NCBI RefSeq assembly: GCF_009738225.1
Contig: NZ_CP018187.1
Span: 506,501-570,500, forward strand
Reading direction: 5' to 3'
DNA from: Streptococcus salivarius
Lineage (GTDB): Bacteria > Bacillota > Bacilli > Lactobacillales > Streptococcaceae
DNA length: 64,000 nt
The translations under genes and the position numbers were made by a program. The notes beneath the pieces were generated by a model. It made no database searches and was not told the DNA's origin. It saw only the letters and a program-made list of their open reading frames with translations. How positions within the stretch are numbered: position 1 is the stretch's first letter; the number at the start of each line of letters is the position of its first letter. Of the stretch, positions 43,846 to 53,561 are shown piece after piece.

Positions 43846-45399
43846 ATGGTGAAGCATTCTAAAAGAACGAAAGTTTTTCAGCTTTCACTCGTCATCATAT
43901 TTATTTTAGTCTTGTTAGGGCTCTTTGTTCCCCAGCAGTTTCAAAATATTAGTTCTTACTTAAAAAATCTCTTAACAACTAGTGTTGGCTGGTTTTACTT
44001 GTTATTGGTTACGGGGATTTTAATTTTTTGTGTCTTTTTAATTGTAAGTCCGATAGGGCAGATTCGCTTGGGTAATCCCACGAGTCGGCCAGAGCATTCG
44101 ACGACGTCATGGATTGCCATGATGTTTTCTGCTGGAATGGGGATTGGTCTGGTCTTTTATGGGGCAGCAGAGCCTTTGAGTCACTTTGCTATCTCGACGC
44201 CCAATGCAGAAATAGGCAGTGCGGATGCTCTCGCAGATGCTTTTCGTTTTACTTTTTTTCACTGGGGATTTCATGCTTGGGCGGTCTATGCCCTGGTGGG
44301 ATTGTCTTTGGCTTATTTTGGCTTTCGTAAACGGGAGAAATATCAGCTCTCAGTCGTCTTTAAGCCTCTTTTTGGAAAATATGCGGACGGACCAATAGCA
44401 ACCATTATCGATACCATCACCATTATTGCGACAGTGATTGGGGTAGCGACAACGCTCGGCTTTGGTGCCTCACAAATCAATGGTGGTCTCTCCTATGTCT
44501 TTGGTATTCCTAATAATAGTCTTGTGCAAGTCATCATTATCATCATTGCGACAATTCTTTTTATTATTTCTGCCTTATCAGGTTTAGGAAAGGGTGTTAA
44601 AATCCTATCTAATACAAACTTGATTTTAGCTATTGTCTTGCTTGCTGGAGTCATAGTTTTGGGGCCAACGGTTAAGATATTTGACACCATGACAGACTCT
44701 ATCGGCCTTTATTTTCAAAACTTCTTCCGTATGAGTTTTCGGGCGGCGGCTTTTGATGAGACCAAGCGGGCTTGGATTAACCAATGGACCATTTTTTACT
44801 GGGCATGGTGGATTTCCTGGTCACCTTTTGTGGGCGTCTTTATTGCCCGTATCTCAAAAGGTCGGACTATTCGCGAATTTTTGACAGTAGTGCTTTTGGC
44901 ACCAACAGTCCTTAGTTTTATCTGGTTTTCTGCTTTTGGTACCTTATCTACTTCACTACAAGATTCGGGGGTTGATTTGATACGTTTTGCCACAGAAGAA
45001 ATTCTTTTTGCCTCTTTTAATGAATATCCTCTGGGAAGTGTCCTTTCACTCCTGGCAATTATTTTAGTTTTAACCTTCTTTGTGACCTCGGCGGATTCTG
45101 CCACCTATGTTTTGGCCATGTTGTCTGAAGATGGCAATCTAAATCCAAGTAATCGTAAAAAGGTGGTTTGGGGTGTCATGCTGGCCTTGATTGCTATTGC
45201 ACTCATGTTTTCTGGTGGATTGACAGCTTTACAAAACACGCTCATTATTGTCGCTTTTCCATTTTCCATAGTACTAGTGTTGATGATGTGGTCGCTTATG
45301 AAAGAGTTATATCACGAAAAAGAGCAAATGGGACTCGCCATTACACCAGACCGGTATCCTGAGAAGAATCAACCGTTTAAATCTTATGAGGAAAATTAG
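43846..45399 (+). CDS. BCCT-family betaine/choline/carnitine transporter
   Basis: A 517-residue secondary transporter with twelve membrane helices. BCCT hallmarks are visible: MFSAGMGIGLVFYGAAEPLS near residues 90-109, the betaine-binding tryptophan box WAWWISWSPFVGVFIARISK near 320-339, and FFHWGFHAWAVYAL near 137-150. It should import glycine betaine or a related osmolyte with Na+ or H+. AAGGAGG stands just before the ATG. A LysR-type gene, now broken, follows after 9 bases. It lies within the island, so it is probably acquired. Confidence 0.9.
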   Translation: MVKHSKRTKVFQLSLVIIFILVLLGLFVPQQFQNISSYLKNLLTTSVGWFYLLLVTGILIFCVFLIVSPIGQIRLGNPTSRPEHSTTSWIAMMFSAGMGIGLVFYGAAEPLSHFAISTPNAEIGSADALADAFRFTFFHWGFHAWAVYALVGLSLAYFGFRKREKYQLSVVFKPLFGKYADGPIATIIDTITIIATVIGVATTLGFGASQINGGLSYVFGIPNNSLVQVIIIIIATILFIISALSGLGKGVKILSNTNLILAIVLLAGVIVLGPTVKIFDTMTDSIGLYFQNFFRMSFRAAAFDETKRAWINQWTIFYWAWWISWSPFVGVFIARISKGRTIREFLTVVLLAPTVLSFIWFSAFGTLSTSLQDSGVDLIRFATEEILFASFNEYPLGSVLSLLAIILVLTFFVTSADSATYVLAMLSEDGNLNPSNRKKVVWGVMLALIAIALMFSGGLTALQNTLIIVAFPFSIVLVLMMWSLMKELYHEKEQMGLAITPDRYPEKNQPFKSYEEN

Positions 45400-45408
45400 G
45401 AGGATGGC

Positions 45409-46302
45409 ATGGAGTTAAGAGTGCTTCGTTATTTTATTACTATTGCTGAGGAGGGGAGTATCTCCAAGGCAGCTGAGAAGCTGATGATTACTCAGCCGAC
45501 ACTCAGTCGTCAGTTAAAAGATTTATAGCAGGAACTTGGTGAACCTCTTTTTATCCGTGAACATAAACAAATGATTCTCACAGAAGCTGGACATTTCCTC
45601 AAGGATAGAGCAGTGGATATCCTAGAGTTAAGTATGCAGACCGAGGAGGAATTTGAGCGTCGCAGACAGGCTCTATTTTCTGGACAGAAAGCTATCGGTT
45701 GCATTGAATCTGAGAGTAGCCAGTTGTTGGGTGGAATAATTGAGGATTTGCTTATCGATTATCCGCATGTGAATTTTCAGCTTTATAGTGGAACAAGTGA
45801 TGATATTCAGGATAAGTTGGATAAAGGGATTTTGGATTTCGGTATACTTTTAACCCCAGTTAATGTAGATTGGTATCAAAGTCATTTTTTGCCTGTGAAG
45901 GAGCGATGGGGAGTCTTGGTAGGTAGCCATTCCCATCTGGCCAAATTTCCAAGAGTGACTGTCACAGATATGGAAAACATCCCAGTGATTTTCCCAAACC
46001 GAAAGGAAATCAAGGATTTTTTGATTCCTTGGGCTAGAGGTCATCAAGATAACATGGTGGTTATCGGTAGTAGTAATCTGGCTTTCAATGCAATTCCTCT
46101 GGTGGAACATGAAATCGGGGCTCTAGTCTGTATTGAGGGAGCTGTCAAAAACAGAATCAATGCTGAGGTAACTTTTGTCCCTATGGAGCCTTCTCTCTAC
46201 TCTGAGATGATATTAGTCTGGAAGGAAAGTCGCTATCTTTCTCTTGTGGCACAAGAATTTTTAAAGCGGATTAAAGTTTATTATCCAGCAGAGTTATTCT
46301 AA
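45409..46302 (+). pseudogene. LysR-family regulator with a nonsense codon
   Basis: ATG 45409 (TAGGAGGATGG upstream) reads ELRVLRYFITIAEEGSISKA, then AEKLMITQPTLSRQLKDL, then TAG at 45526-45528, then continues QELGEPLFIREHKQMILTEA and the full effector domain to 46302. The stop replaces the Glu codon found here in nearly all LysR proteins (KDLEQELG); GAG to TAG is a single change. It was probably the regulator of the BCCT transporter gene just upstream. The part after 45571 could be made from an internal start but would lack the DNA-binding domain. Confidence 0.87.
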
Positions 46303-46305
46303 AGA

Positions 46306-46366
46306 AATAATAAGGTAACGACTCAAGTCGCTTAAAAAAGAAAACCAGGGCATAAGCTCTGGTTTT
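46306..46366 (+). repeat. Right copy of the rplL-terminator direct repeat
   Basis: Matches 36391-36452 over about 61 bases with one internal difference, including the stop-proximal AATAATAAGG and the terminator hairpin. Here it follows a LysR pseudogene, so its origin from the rplL end is clear. It marks the right edge of the island. Confidence 0.88.
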
Positions 46367-46517
46367 TCTATTGCTTTTAATATTTTCATTTGTTAGAATG
46401 TAGGTAATGTGCGTGCTTGTCACGCCCTTTTTCTGTGCTTTTTAAGTCTCTAGCAGTTGTACATAACTAGAAAAGCTCTAAAGGCATGGTAAATGCTAAA
46501 AAGAAAAGGAGAAATTT

Positions 46518-48254
46518 ATGGCTTATATTTGGTATTATCTCAGGCGTTATCCTAAGTGGCTGGCGATGAATTTTACGGCGGCCATTTTATTTGTTATTGC
46601 TAACCTGGGTCTGCCGACGGTTCTTGCCAGAATGATTGATGAGGGAATAAACCGTGGTGATGTTGATAAGCTTTACGCTTATGCTTGGGTCATGTTTGGT
46701 GTAGTTTTGACTGGGATTGTTGGTCGTATACTTCTGTCCTATGCGGTTGGTAAATTGACCACTACTATGGTGCAAGTCATGCGTAATGACATTTATGCTA
46801 AGCTTCAGGAGTATTCCCACCACGAGTATGAGCAGATAGGGGTATCCTCTTTGGTGACTCGTATTACATCAGATGCTTTTGTGCTTATGCAGTTTGCGGA
46901 TCAGGTTCTTAAGCTAGGTGTTATCACTCCTTTGATGATGGTTTCCAGTGTCTTTTTGATTTTGACGACAAGTCCATCTTTGGCTTGGATTGTGGCCATC
47001 TCCTTGCCTTTCCTAGCCGTAGTAGTCTGGTATGTGGCGGTAAAAACGCGTCCGCTTTCTGAAAAGCAACAGGCAACTCTCGACAAGATTAACCAGTATG
47101 CTCGTGAAAATCTGACTGGACTTCGTGTCATTCGTGCTTTCGCTAGAGAAGATTTTCAAGAGAAGAAGTTCGCTTCTGAAAATGCTGTCTATGCGGATAA
47201 TTCAAACAAACTTTTTAAATTGACTGGTTTGACCGAGCCACTTTTTGTGCAAATCATCATTGCCATGATTGTGGCTATTGTTTGGTTTGCCCTAGAGCCA
47301 TTAGGTTCTGGAACTTTGGCAATTGGGGACTTGGTTGCCTTTATTGAGTACAGTTTCCATGCACTATTGTCCTTCCTCTTCTTAGCTAATCTCTTTACCA
47401 TGTATCCTCGTACGGCAGTATCTAGTGAACGTCTGCAGGAAATTATGGACATGCCTATTTCTATCAATCCAAATGAAGATGGGGTGACAGAGACTGAAAC
47501 TAAGGGATATTTGGAATTTGATAATGTGACCTTCGCCTATCCTGGTGAGACGGAGAGTCCTGTCCTACACAATATTTCTTTCAAGGCAAAACCTGGTGAA
47601 ACCATTGCCTTTATTGGGTCTACGGGTTCAGGAAAATCATCACTTGTACAGTTGATTCCACGCTTTTATGATGTCACACTTGGACGCATTCTTGTTGATG
47701 GTGTAGATGTTCGTGACTACAATCTTAAGGCTCTTCGTCGTAAGATTGGCTTTATTCCACAAAAAGCCCTACTCTTTACAGGGACTATCGGTGAAAATAT
47801 CCGTTATGGTAAGGAAAATGCCAGTCATGAAGAATTGAATCAAGCTACTGATGTGGCTCAAGCCAAGGAATTTATCGAAAGTAAGGAAGAACGCTATGAT
47901 TCTCACTTGGCTGAGGGTGGCAGCAACCTTTCTGGGGGACAGAAGCAGCGTTTGTCAATTGCACGTGCGGTGGTTAAACGTCCTGATCTCTATATCTTTG
48001 ATGATTCCTTCTCTGCCTTGGACTACAAGACTGATGCGACCTTGCGCCGTCGTCTAAAAGAAGTGACTCAAGATGCGACAGTCCTGATTGTAGCCCAACG
48101 TGTGGGAACTATCATGGATGCTGATCAAATCATTGTTTTGGATGAAGGTGAAATCGTTGGTCGTGGCCGTCATGAAGAGCTTATGGAAAGCAATGACATT
48201 TACCGTGAAATTGCTAATTCACAATTGAATCAAAAGAGTCTTACGGAAGACTAG
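46518..48254 (+). CDS. ABC exporter half-transporter, degenerate-site subunit
   Basis: Fused membrane and ATPase protein of 578 residues. Six membrane helices span about 15-310. The ATPase domain has Walker A GSTGSGKSS near 369-377, signature LSGGQKQR near 471-478, and Walker B IFDDSFSALD near 493-502. Asp stands where the catalytic Glu is expected, the usual sign of the degenerate site in heterodimeric exporters such as LmrC, BmrC or EfrA. AAAGGAG precedes the ATG. The partner gene follows after 12 bases. Drug or lipid export is the likely family role; substrate unknown. Confidence 0.92.
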   Translation: MAYIWYYLRRYPKWLAMNFTAAILFVIANLGLPTVLARMIDEGINRGDVDKLYAYAWVMFGVVLTGIVGRILLSYAVGKLTTTMVQVMRNDIYAKLQEYSHHEYEQIGVSSLVTRITSDAFVLMQFADQVLKLGVITPLMMVSSVFLILTTSPSLAWIVAISLPFLAVVVWYVAVKTRPLSEKQQATLDKINQYARENLTGLRVIRAFAREDFQEKKFASENAVYADNSNKLFKLTGLTEPLFVQIIIAMIVAIVWFALEPLGSGTLAIGDLVAFIEYSFHALLSFLFLANLFTMYPRTAVSSERLQEIMDMPISINPNEDGVTETETKGYLEFDNVTFAYPGETESPVLHNISFKAKPGETIAFIGSTGSGKSSLVQLIPRFYDVTLGRILVDGVDVRDYNLKALRRKIGFIPQKALLFTGTIGENIRYGKENASHEELNQATDVAQAKEFIESKEERYDSHLAEGGSNLSGGQKQRLSIARAVVKRPDLYIFDDSFSALDYKTDATLRRRLKEVTQDATVLIVAQRVGTIMDADQIIVLDEGEIVGRGRHEELMESNDIYREIANSQLNQKSLTED

Positions 48255-48266
48255 AAGGGGGTCAAA

Positions 48267-50054
48267 ATGAAGAATAATAAAAAGAAAACAAATCATTCCT
48301 CAAGTTTTGGCCGTCTTTGGTCATACTTGCAGGTTTATCGTTTCCCACTTTACCTAGCTATTTTCCTGAAAATTGTTAGTGTCATTATGAGTGTTCTCGA
48401 ACCTGTGGTCATTGGTTTAGCCATTACCGAGTTGACTAAAAATACACTGAACATCATTAAGGGGGTAGAAGGGGCTCATATCAACGTGCCCTACGTTGGG
48501 TTAGTTTTGGTCTTTTACCTCTTGCGTGGTCTCATTTATGAGTTGGCTGTCTACTATTCTAACTATTTCATGACCAATGCTGTGCAAGCAACGGTTCAGG
48601 ATATGCGAAATGAGATGACTGAGAAAATCAATCGTACCTCAGTGTCATACTTTGATAAGCATCAATTTGGAGACCTTTTGGGTCGCTTTACGAGTGACGT
48701 TGAGACAGTTTCGAATGCCTTGCAGCAGTCCTTCTTGCAGGTTGTCAATGCCGTCTTTACTCTAGCCTTGGTTATTGGGACAGTGCTTTACCTTAATCTT
48801 CAATTGGGAGCTATAGTTGTCGTCACTATTCCCATTACTTACTTTGGCGCTCGCTTCATTATGAGTAAGTCTCAACCTTACTTTAAGCAGCAGGCTGATG
48901 CCCTAGGTACTCTTAACGGTTTTGTTCAGGAAAATCTGACTGGTTTCAATGTGCTTAAACTTTTTGGCCGTGAGGATAAATCTTTAGACGACTTTAAAGA
49001 GATTACGGAAGACCTTCAGAAGGTAGGTTTTAAGGCCAATTTCATTTCAGGCCTCATGATGCCTGTACTTAATGGTTTATCTGACTTGACCTATCTAATT
49101 GTCGCTGTTCTAGGTGGTTTGCAAGTTTTGGCTGGTCGCTTGACGATTGGTAATATGCAGGCCTTTGTTCAGTACGTTTGGCAGATTAATCAACCTATTC
49201 AGAACTTGACTCAGTTAGCTGGACAATTGCAGAGTGCTAAGTCTTCTTTGGACCGTATTTTCCAACTGATGGATGAACCAGACGAGGCTAATGATGCTAC
49301 TGAAGTGCTTGAAGGAGATTTGACCGGTCGGGTTAGCTTTAAGCATGTAGACTTCCAGTATGTGGCTGATAAACCTTTGATTCGTGACTTTAATCTTGAA
49401 GTCAATCCTGGCGAAATGGTCGCTATTGTCGGCCCAACTGGTGCCGGAAAATCAACGATTATCAATCTTCTCATGCGTTTCTATGATGTGACTGCAGGTT
49501 CTATCTCGGTTGATGGTCATGATATTCGTAACTTATCACGTCAGGATTATCGTAAACAGTTTGGTATGGTACTTCAGGATGCTTGGCTCTTTGAAGGAAC
49601 TATCAAGGAAAATCTTCGCTTTGGTAATCTTGAGGCAACTGACGAAGAAATTGTTGAAGCCGCTAAGGCTGCCAATGTGGACCACTTTATCCGTACGCTA
49701 CCTGGCGGTTACAACATGGAAATGAACCAGGAATCAAGTAACATTTCACTGGGACAAAAGCAACTTTTGACCATTGCGCGTGCGCTTTTGGCTGATCCGA
49801 AAATTTTGATTTTGGACGAGGCAACCTCATCAGTTGATACCCGTTTGGAACTCTTGATTCAAAAGGCTATGAAGACTCTCATGCAGGGTCGAACAAGCTT
49901 TGTCATCGCTCACCGTTTATCAACTATCCAAGAAGCAGACAAGATTTTGGTCCTTAAAGATGGTCAAATCATCGAACAAGGGAACCATGAATCCCTTCTT
50001 GCAGATAAAGGCTTCTATTACGATTTGTATAATAGCCAGTTTGCAGAGAAATAA
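48267..50054 (+). CDS. ABC exporter half-transporter, catalytic subunit
   Basis: Second half of the heterodimeric exporter, 595 residues. Six membrane helices lie at about 25-330. The ATPase domain has Walker A GPTGAGKST near 390-398 and Walker B ILILDEATSSVD near 512-523 with the catalytic Glu. Its signature is ISLGQKQ rather than LSGGQ, so the two subunits share one canonical and one degenerate ATP site as in LmrCD/EfrAB. AGAAGGGGG lies before the ATG. It ends in a terminator convergent with queA. Confidence 0.92.
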   Translation: MKNNKKKTNHSSSFGRLWSYLQVYRFPLYLAIFLKIVSVIMSVLEPVVIGLAITELTKNTLNIIKGVEGAHINVPYVGLVLVFYLLRGLIYELAVYYSNYFMTNAVQATVQDMRNEMTEKINRTSVSYFDKHQFGDLLGRFTSDVETVSNALQQSFLQVVNAVFTLALVIGTVLYLNLQLGAIVVVTIPITYFGARFIMSKSQPYFKQQADALGTLNGFVQENLTGFNVLKLFGREDKSLDDFKEITEDLQKVGFKANFISGLMMPVLNGLSDLTYLIVAVLGGLQVLAGRLTIGNMQAFVQYVWQINQPIQNLTQLAGQLQSAKSSLDRIFQLMDEPDEANDATEVLEGDLTGRVSFKHVDFQYVADKPLIRDFNLEVNPGEMVAIVGPTGAGKSTIINLLMRFYDVTAGSISVDGHDIRNLSRQDYRKQFGMVLQDAWLFEGTIKENLRFGNLEATDEEIVEAAKAANVDHFIRTLPGGYNMEMNQESSNISLGQKQLLTIARALLADPKILILDEATSSVDTRLELLIQKAMKTLMQGRTSFVIAHRLSTIQEADKILVLKDGQIIEQGNHESLLADKGFYYDLYNSQFAEK

Positions 50055-50061
50055 ATAAAAT

Positions 50062-50092
50062 AATCCACCAGTTATGAACTGATGGATTTTTG
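50062..50092 (+). terminator. Terminator of the ABC exporter operon
   Basis: ATCCACCAGTT/AACTGATGGAT stem with one mismatch, loop ATG, TTTTT tail. Confidence 0.8.
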
Positions 50093-50108
50093 CTGATTTT
50101 AACGAGCA

Positions 50109-50143
50109 ATAAAAGAGACTTCCCCAGTGAGAGAAGTCTCAAA
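50109..50143 (-). terminator. Terminator of queA
   Basis: GAGACTTCTCTC/CCAGTGGGGAAGTCTC-type stem on the minus strand (GAGACTTC/GAAGTCTC), followed by TTTTATTG. Confidence 0.75.
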
Positions 50144-50151
50144 ATTAATAT

Positions 50152-51195
50152 TTATTTCTCAGCAGGTCGTGTGACGAACATGGCATCTCCGAAACTGAAG
50201 AAGCGGTAGCGTTCTTGGACGGCGTGTTTATAGGCATCAAGGACGAATTCACGACCAGCAAAGGCTGAAACCAACATGACCAGAGTTGATTTTGGAAGGT
50301 GGAAGTTGGTTGAGAAGGCGTCTACTACTGTGAATTGGTAGCCTGGTTTGATAAAGATATTGGTCCAGCCTGAGTCGGCTTGGAGTTGACCATCGTATTT
50401 ATTGCCGATTGTTTCTAGTGTTCGGATAGAGGTTGTTCCCACTGCAATGATGCGTCCTCCAGCGGCTTTGACGCTATTGAGAGTATCGGCAGCGTCTTGG
50501 CTGAGGGTGTAAAATTCTGAGTGCATCTCATGTTCGTCGACATTATCGACAGAAACAGGTCGGAAGGTTCCCAGTCCAACGTGAAGGGTGAGGTAGACCA
50601 ATTTTACGCCTTTAGCTTCAATCTTTTGAAGTAATTCAGGAGTGAAATGGAGACCAGCTGTTGGAGCAGCGGCAGAGCCATTTTCCTTAGCATAGACTGT
50701 TTGGTAACGGTCGCGGTCTTCCAATTTTTCATGGATATAAGGTGGCAATGGCATCTCGCCCAAGCTTTCCAAAACTTCAAGGAAGATACCGTCGTAGCTA
50801 AATTCTACGATACGGCCACCGTGATCTAGTTCCTCAGTGACAGTGGCAGTCAAGCGTCCATCCCCAAAACTGACTTTAGCACCTACTTTAAGGCGTTTGG
50901 CTGGCTTAGCCAAAACTTCCCATTGATCGCCTTGGGTATTTTTCAAAAGGAGAAATTCCACATGGCCGTGGGTATCAGGCTTTTCACCGTAGAGGCGGGC
51001 AGGAAGCACGCGCGTATTGTTCATGACCAAGGCATCGCCAGGGTTAAGCTGGTCGATGATATGGTCGAAGTGGGTATCAGTCATTTCCTTGGTTACAGGA
51101 TCAATGACCAAGAGTTTAGAAGCATCACGTTGTTCCAATGGGGTTTGGGCAATCAGTTCCTCTGGTAGTTCAAAATCAAAATCGTTTGTATTCAT
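50152..51195 (-). CDS. queA: S-adenosylmethionine:tRNA ribosyltransferase-isomerase
   Basis: Transfers the ribosyl moiety of SAM to 7-aminomethyl-7-deazaguanine in tRNA, giving epoxyqueuosine. The 347-residue length and the start [20 protein letters not shown] are diagnostic. [14 protein letters not shown] near residues 58-71, [20 protein letters not shown] near 181-200 and [10 protein letters not shown] near 208 are conserved blocks. It is on the minus strand, convergent with the ABC operon and divergent from nagB. A GAGGAAAC ribosome-binding site precedes the ATG. Confidence 0.96.
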   Translation of the reverse strand: MNTNDFDFELPEELIAQTPLEQRDASKLLVIDPVTKEMTDTHFDHIIDQLNPGDALVMNNTRVLPARLYGEKPDTHGHVEFLLLKNTQGDQWEVLAKPAKRLKVGAKVSFGDGRLTATVTEELDHGGRIVEFSYDGIFLEVLESLGEMPLPPYIHEKLEDRDRYQTVYAKENGSAAAPTAGLHFTPELLQKIEAKGVKLVYLTLHVGLGTFRPVSVDNVDEHEMHSEFYTLSQDAADTLNSVKAAGGRIIAVGTTSIRTLETIGNKYDGQLQADSGWTNIFIKPGYQFTVVDAFSTNFHLPKSTLVMLVSAFAGREFVLDAYKHAVQERYRFFSFGDAMFVTRPAEK

Positions 51196-51270
51196 TTGTT
51201 TCCTCGTTTAAAAATTTTCAGCCTTTTTATTATAGCACGATATAGGGCGACCGTCATTAAAGGAGTCGAG

Positions 51271-51308
51271 TGAAAGCGCTTGACAAAAAGGTTAAAAAAA
51301 GAGATAAT
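51271..51308 (+). promoter_or_regulatory. nagB promoter with cre-like site
   Basis: TTGACA (51280-51285), 17-base spacer, GATAAT (51303-51308). TGAAAGCGCTTGAC (51271-51284) overlaps the -35 and resembles a CcpA cre in its first eleven positions. Confidence 0.7.
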
Positions 51309-51314
51309 AAAGAA

Positions 51315-51330
51315 AATGGTATATACCAAT
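51315..51330. promoter_or_regulatory. NagR-like operator
   Basis: AATGGTATATACCAAT, an almost perfect palindrome just after the -10 of nagB. It fits the GntR/NagR operator pattern TGGTATATACCA known from streptococcal amino-sugar genes. GlcN-6-P-responsive repression is inferred. Confidence 0.75.
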
Positions 51331-51345
51331 ATCGAGGTGAATAGA

Positions 51346-52047
51346 ATGAAAAAGATTTTAGTTAAGAATCAAGTTGAGGGAGGCCAAGTTGCCTTTGATC
51401 TTCTTAAAGAGAGCCTTGCAGCGGGTGCTCAAACATTGGGCTTGGCGACAGGTAGTTCACCTATCGCCCTTTACCAAGAGATGGTTGAAAGCGACGTGGA
51501 TTTTTCGGAACTTTACAGCGTCAATTTGGATGAGTACGTTGGACTGGCACCAGACCATGAGCAGAGCTATCATGCCTTTATGAAGGCTCAACTCTTTGAT
51601 GCCAAGCCATTCAAGGAAAGCTTCTTGCCTGACGGCATGGCTGAGGACTTGGATCAGGCGGCTAAGGATTACGATGACGTCTTGGCACAACATGCCATTG
51701 ATTTGCAAATCCTAGGAATTGGAAGTAATGGGCATATTGGTTTTAATGAGCCAGGTACGCCTTTTGATAGTCAAACTCATGTGGTCGACTTGACTGACAG
51801 CACCATTGAAGCCAATAGCCGTTTCTTTGCCAGTCGTGATCAAGTCCCTACAAAGGCTATTTCGATGGGGATTGCTTCTATTATGGCTGCTAAGAAGATT
51901 ATCTTGTTTGCCTATGGCGACAAGAAGGCAGATGCCATTTTCAAGATGGTCAAGGGTCCGGTGACAGAGGAAGTCCCAGCTAGTGTCTTGCAAAATCATC
52001 CTGATGTGACTCTTATCCTAGATGAGGCAGCCGCTGCGAAATTGTAA
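51346..52047 (+). CDS. nagB: Glucosamine-6-phosphate deaminase
   Basis: Converts glucosamine-6-phosphate to fructose-6-phosphate and ammonia, joining amino-sugar use to glycolysis after NagA (1728). It has 233 residues, the short form usual in streptococci. Motifs: [16 protein letters not shown] near residues 34-49, NLDEYVGL near 65-72, and [15 protein letters not shown] near 124-138. ATG 51346 with CGAGGTGA upstream is preferred over the in-frame ATG at 51280, which lies upstream of the -10. The operator and cre-like site upstream suggest induction by amino sugars and glucose repression. Confidence 0.95.
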   Translation: MKKILVKNQVEGGQVAFDLLKESLAAGAQTLGLATGSSPIALYQEMVESDVDFSELYSVNLDEYVGLAPDHEQSYHAFMKAQLFDAKPFKESFLPDGMAEDLDQAAKDYDDVLAQHAIDLQILGIGSNGHIGFNEPGTPFDSQTHVVDLTDSTIEANSRFFASRDQVPTKAISMGIASIMAAKKIILFAYGDKKADAIFKMVKGPVTEEVPASVLQNHPDVTLILDEAAAAKL

Positions 52048-52080
52048 TACTATCTTTTGAAAAACAATCTTACGAAACTC

Positions 52081-52112
52081 AGGTTGAGCCATTTGGCGCT
52101 CAACCTTTTTCT
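52081..52112 (+). terminator. Terminator after nagB
   Basis: AGGTTGAGC/GCTCAACCT stem followed by TTTTT. Confidence 0.85.
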
Positions 52113-52236
52113 TTTGTGAAAAGTTACTTCCAAGCAAATCAATTGCCTAGCTCTCTTTGATAGCGCTATAATAGTTAAGTTGACTTTGACTATCAAACAA
52201 CAGATATAGATATCTCATAAAGAAAGAGGACATACA

Positions 52237-53220
52237 ATGGCAAAACCTATTCGAGTATTGCTTTATTATAAATACCTTCCCATCGAAAATGCTGAGCAAT
52301 TTGCGGCTGACCACTTGGCCTTCTGTAAGTCAATCGGCCTCAAAGGACGTATCCTAGTCGCTGACGAGGGAATCAATGGAACGGTTTCTGGTGACTATGA
52401 AACCACTCAAAAATACATGGACTACGTTCACAGCCTTCCAGGGATGGAGGACCTTTGGTTCAAGATTGATGAGGAAGAGGAGCAAGCTTTCAAGAAGATG
52501 TTTGTTCGCTACAAGAAGGAAATCGTTCACCTTGGCTTAGAGGATGATAACTTTGACAGCGACATCAATCCGCTTGAAACAACGGGTGCCTACTTGTCAC
52601 CAAAAGAGTTTAAAGACGCCCTTTTAGATGAGGACACAGTTGTCCTTGACACACGTAATGACTATGAGTATGACCTTGGTCACTTCCGTGGAGCCATTCG
52701 TCCAGACATTCGCAACTTCCGTGAATTGCCACAATGGGTCCGTGACCATAAAGAAGAGTTCATGGACAAGCGCGTGGTTGTGTACTGTACTGGTGGTGTC
52801 CGCTGTGAGAAATTCTCAGGTTGGATGGTCCGTGAAGGCTACAAAGATGTTGGTCAATTGCACGGTGGAATTGCCACTTACGGAAAAGATCCAGAGGTTC
52901 AAGGAGAGCTTTGGGATGGTAAGATGTATGTCTTTGACGAGCGTATTGCCGTTGATATCAACCATGTAGACCCTGTCGTTGTCGGTAAGGATTGGTTCGA
53001 TGGGACGCCTTGCGAACGCTATGTCAACTGCGGTAACCCATTCTGTAACCGTCGTATCCTTGCCTCAGAGGAAAATGAAGATAAATACCTCCGTGGCTGC
53101 TCACATGAATGCCGTGTTCACCCACGCAACCGTTATGTCTCTGAAAATGGTTTGAACCAAGAAGAAGTTGTCGAACGTCTTGCGGCAATTGGTGAGATCT
53201 TGGATGTAACGCCTGCTTAA
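52237..53220 (+). CDS. trhO: tRNA uridine(34) hydroxylase, rhodanese family
   Basis: Rhodanese-related protein of the YceA/TrhO group, 327 residues, which makes 5-hydroxyuridine at tRNA position 34 in E. coli and B. subtilis. An N-terminal domain (1-95, with [14 protein letters not shown] near 40-53) precedes the rhodanese domain (about 125-220) with active Cys in [17 protein letters not shown] near residues 182-198. A C-terminal cysteine cluster ([26 protein letters not shown]) probably binds zinc. GAAAGAGGA lies before the ATG. Monocistronic, followed by a terminator. Confidence 0.92.
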   Translation: MAKPIRVLLYYKYLPIENAEQFAADHLAFCKSIGLKGRILVADEGINGTVSGDYETTQKYMDYVHSLPGMEDLWFKIDEEEEQAFKKMFVRYKKEIVHLGLEDDNFDSDINPLETTGAYLSPKEFKDALLDEDTVVLDTRNDYEYDLGHFRGAIRPDIRNFRELPQWVRDHKEEFMDKRVVVYCTGGVRCEKFSGWMVREGYKDVGQLHGGIATYGKDPEVQGELWDGKMYVFDERIAVDINHVDPVVVGKDWFDGTPCERYVNCGNPFCNRRILASEENEDKYLRGCSHECRVHPRNRYVSENGLNQEEVVERLAAIGEILDVTPA

Positions 53221-53232
53221 GTTTAAATAGTG

Positions 53233-53261
53233 AAGAAGCTGAGAGGAATCTCGGCTTTTTG
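53233..53261 (+). terminator. Terminator after trhO
   Basis: AAGCTGAGA/TCTCGGCTT stem followed by TTT. Confidence 0.8.
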
Positions 53262-53297
53262 TTTTGCAATTTATTTCTAACATAATGCCATTACATA

Positions 53298-53483
53298 ATG
53301 ATTGCAGAGGCAGTTGCATGCTTAGTCTATAGCTCCTTCTTTAACAAGGGTGTCATCACCTCTAATTACTTATATCATTTTGTTCCCTTTGTCTTTTTGG
53401 TGAATTGGGCTCTCACAGCACTGGGAAGATATGAGAGAAGACGTCTTGAAAAACAGCTGGACGATTTGGAGAATGAAGAATAA
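53298..53483 (+). CDS. Possible small membrane protein
   Basis: A 61-codon frame with a hydrophobic stretch (YLYHFVPFVFLVNWALTALG, residues 24-43) and a charged, helical tail (RYERRRLEKQLDDLENEE). No convincing ribosome-binding site precedes the ATG, so it may be a remnant of a longer membrane protein. The clean charged tail and the terminator right after it favour a real coding end. Family not recognised. Confidence 0.4.
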   Translation: MIAEAVACLVYSSFFNKGVITSNYLYHFVPFVFLVNWALTALGRYERRRLEKQLDDLENEE

Positions 53484-53493
53484 ATAGTGATAG

Positions 53494-53527
53494 AATCAGA
53501 CCGTTCTTTTTGGTCTGATTTTTTTGT
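53494..53527 (+). terminator. Rho-independent terminator
   Basis: AATCAGACC/GGTCTGATT perfect stem followed by T7. Confidence 0.85.
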
Positions 53528-53561
53528 GTTATAATGGGTCCTAAAACTAAGGAGGTCACGT

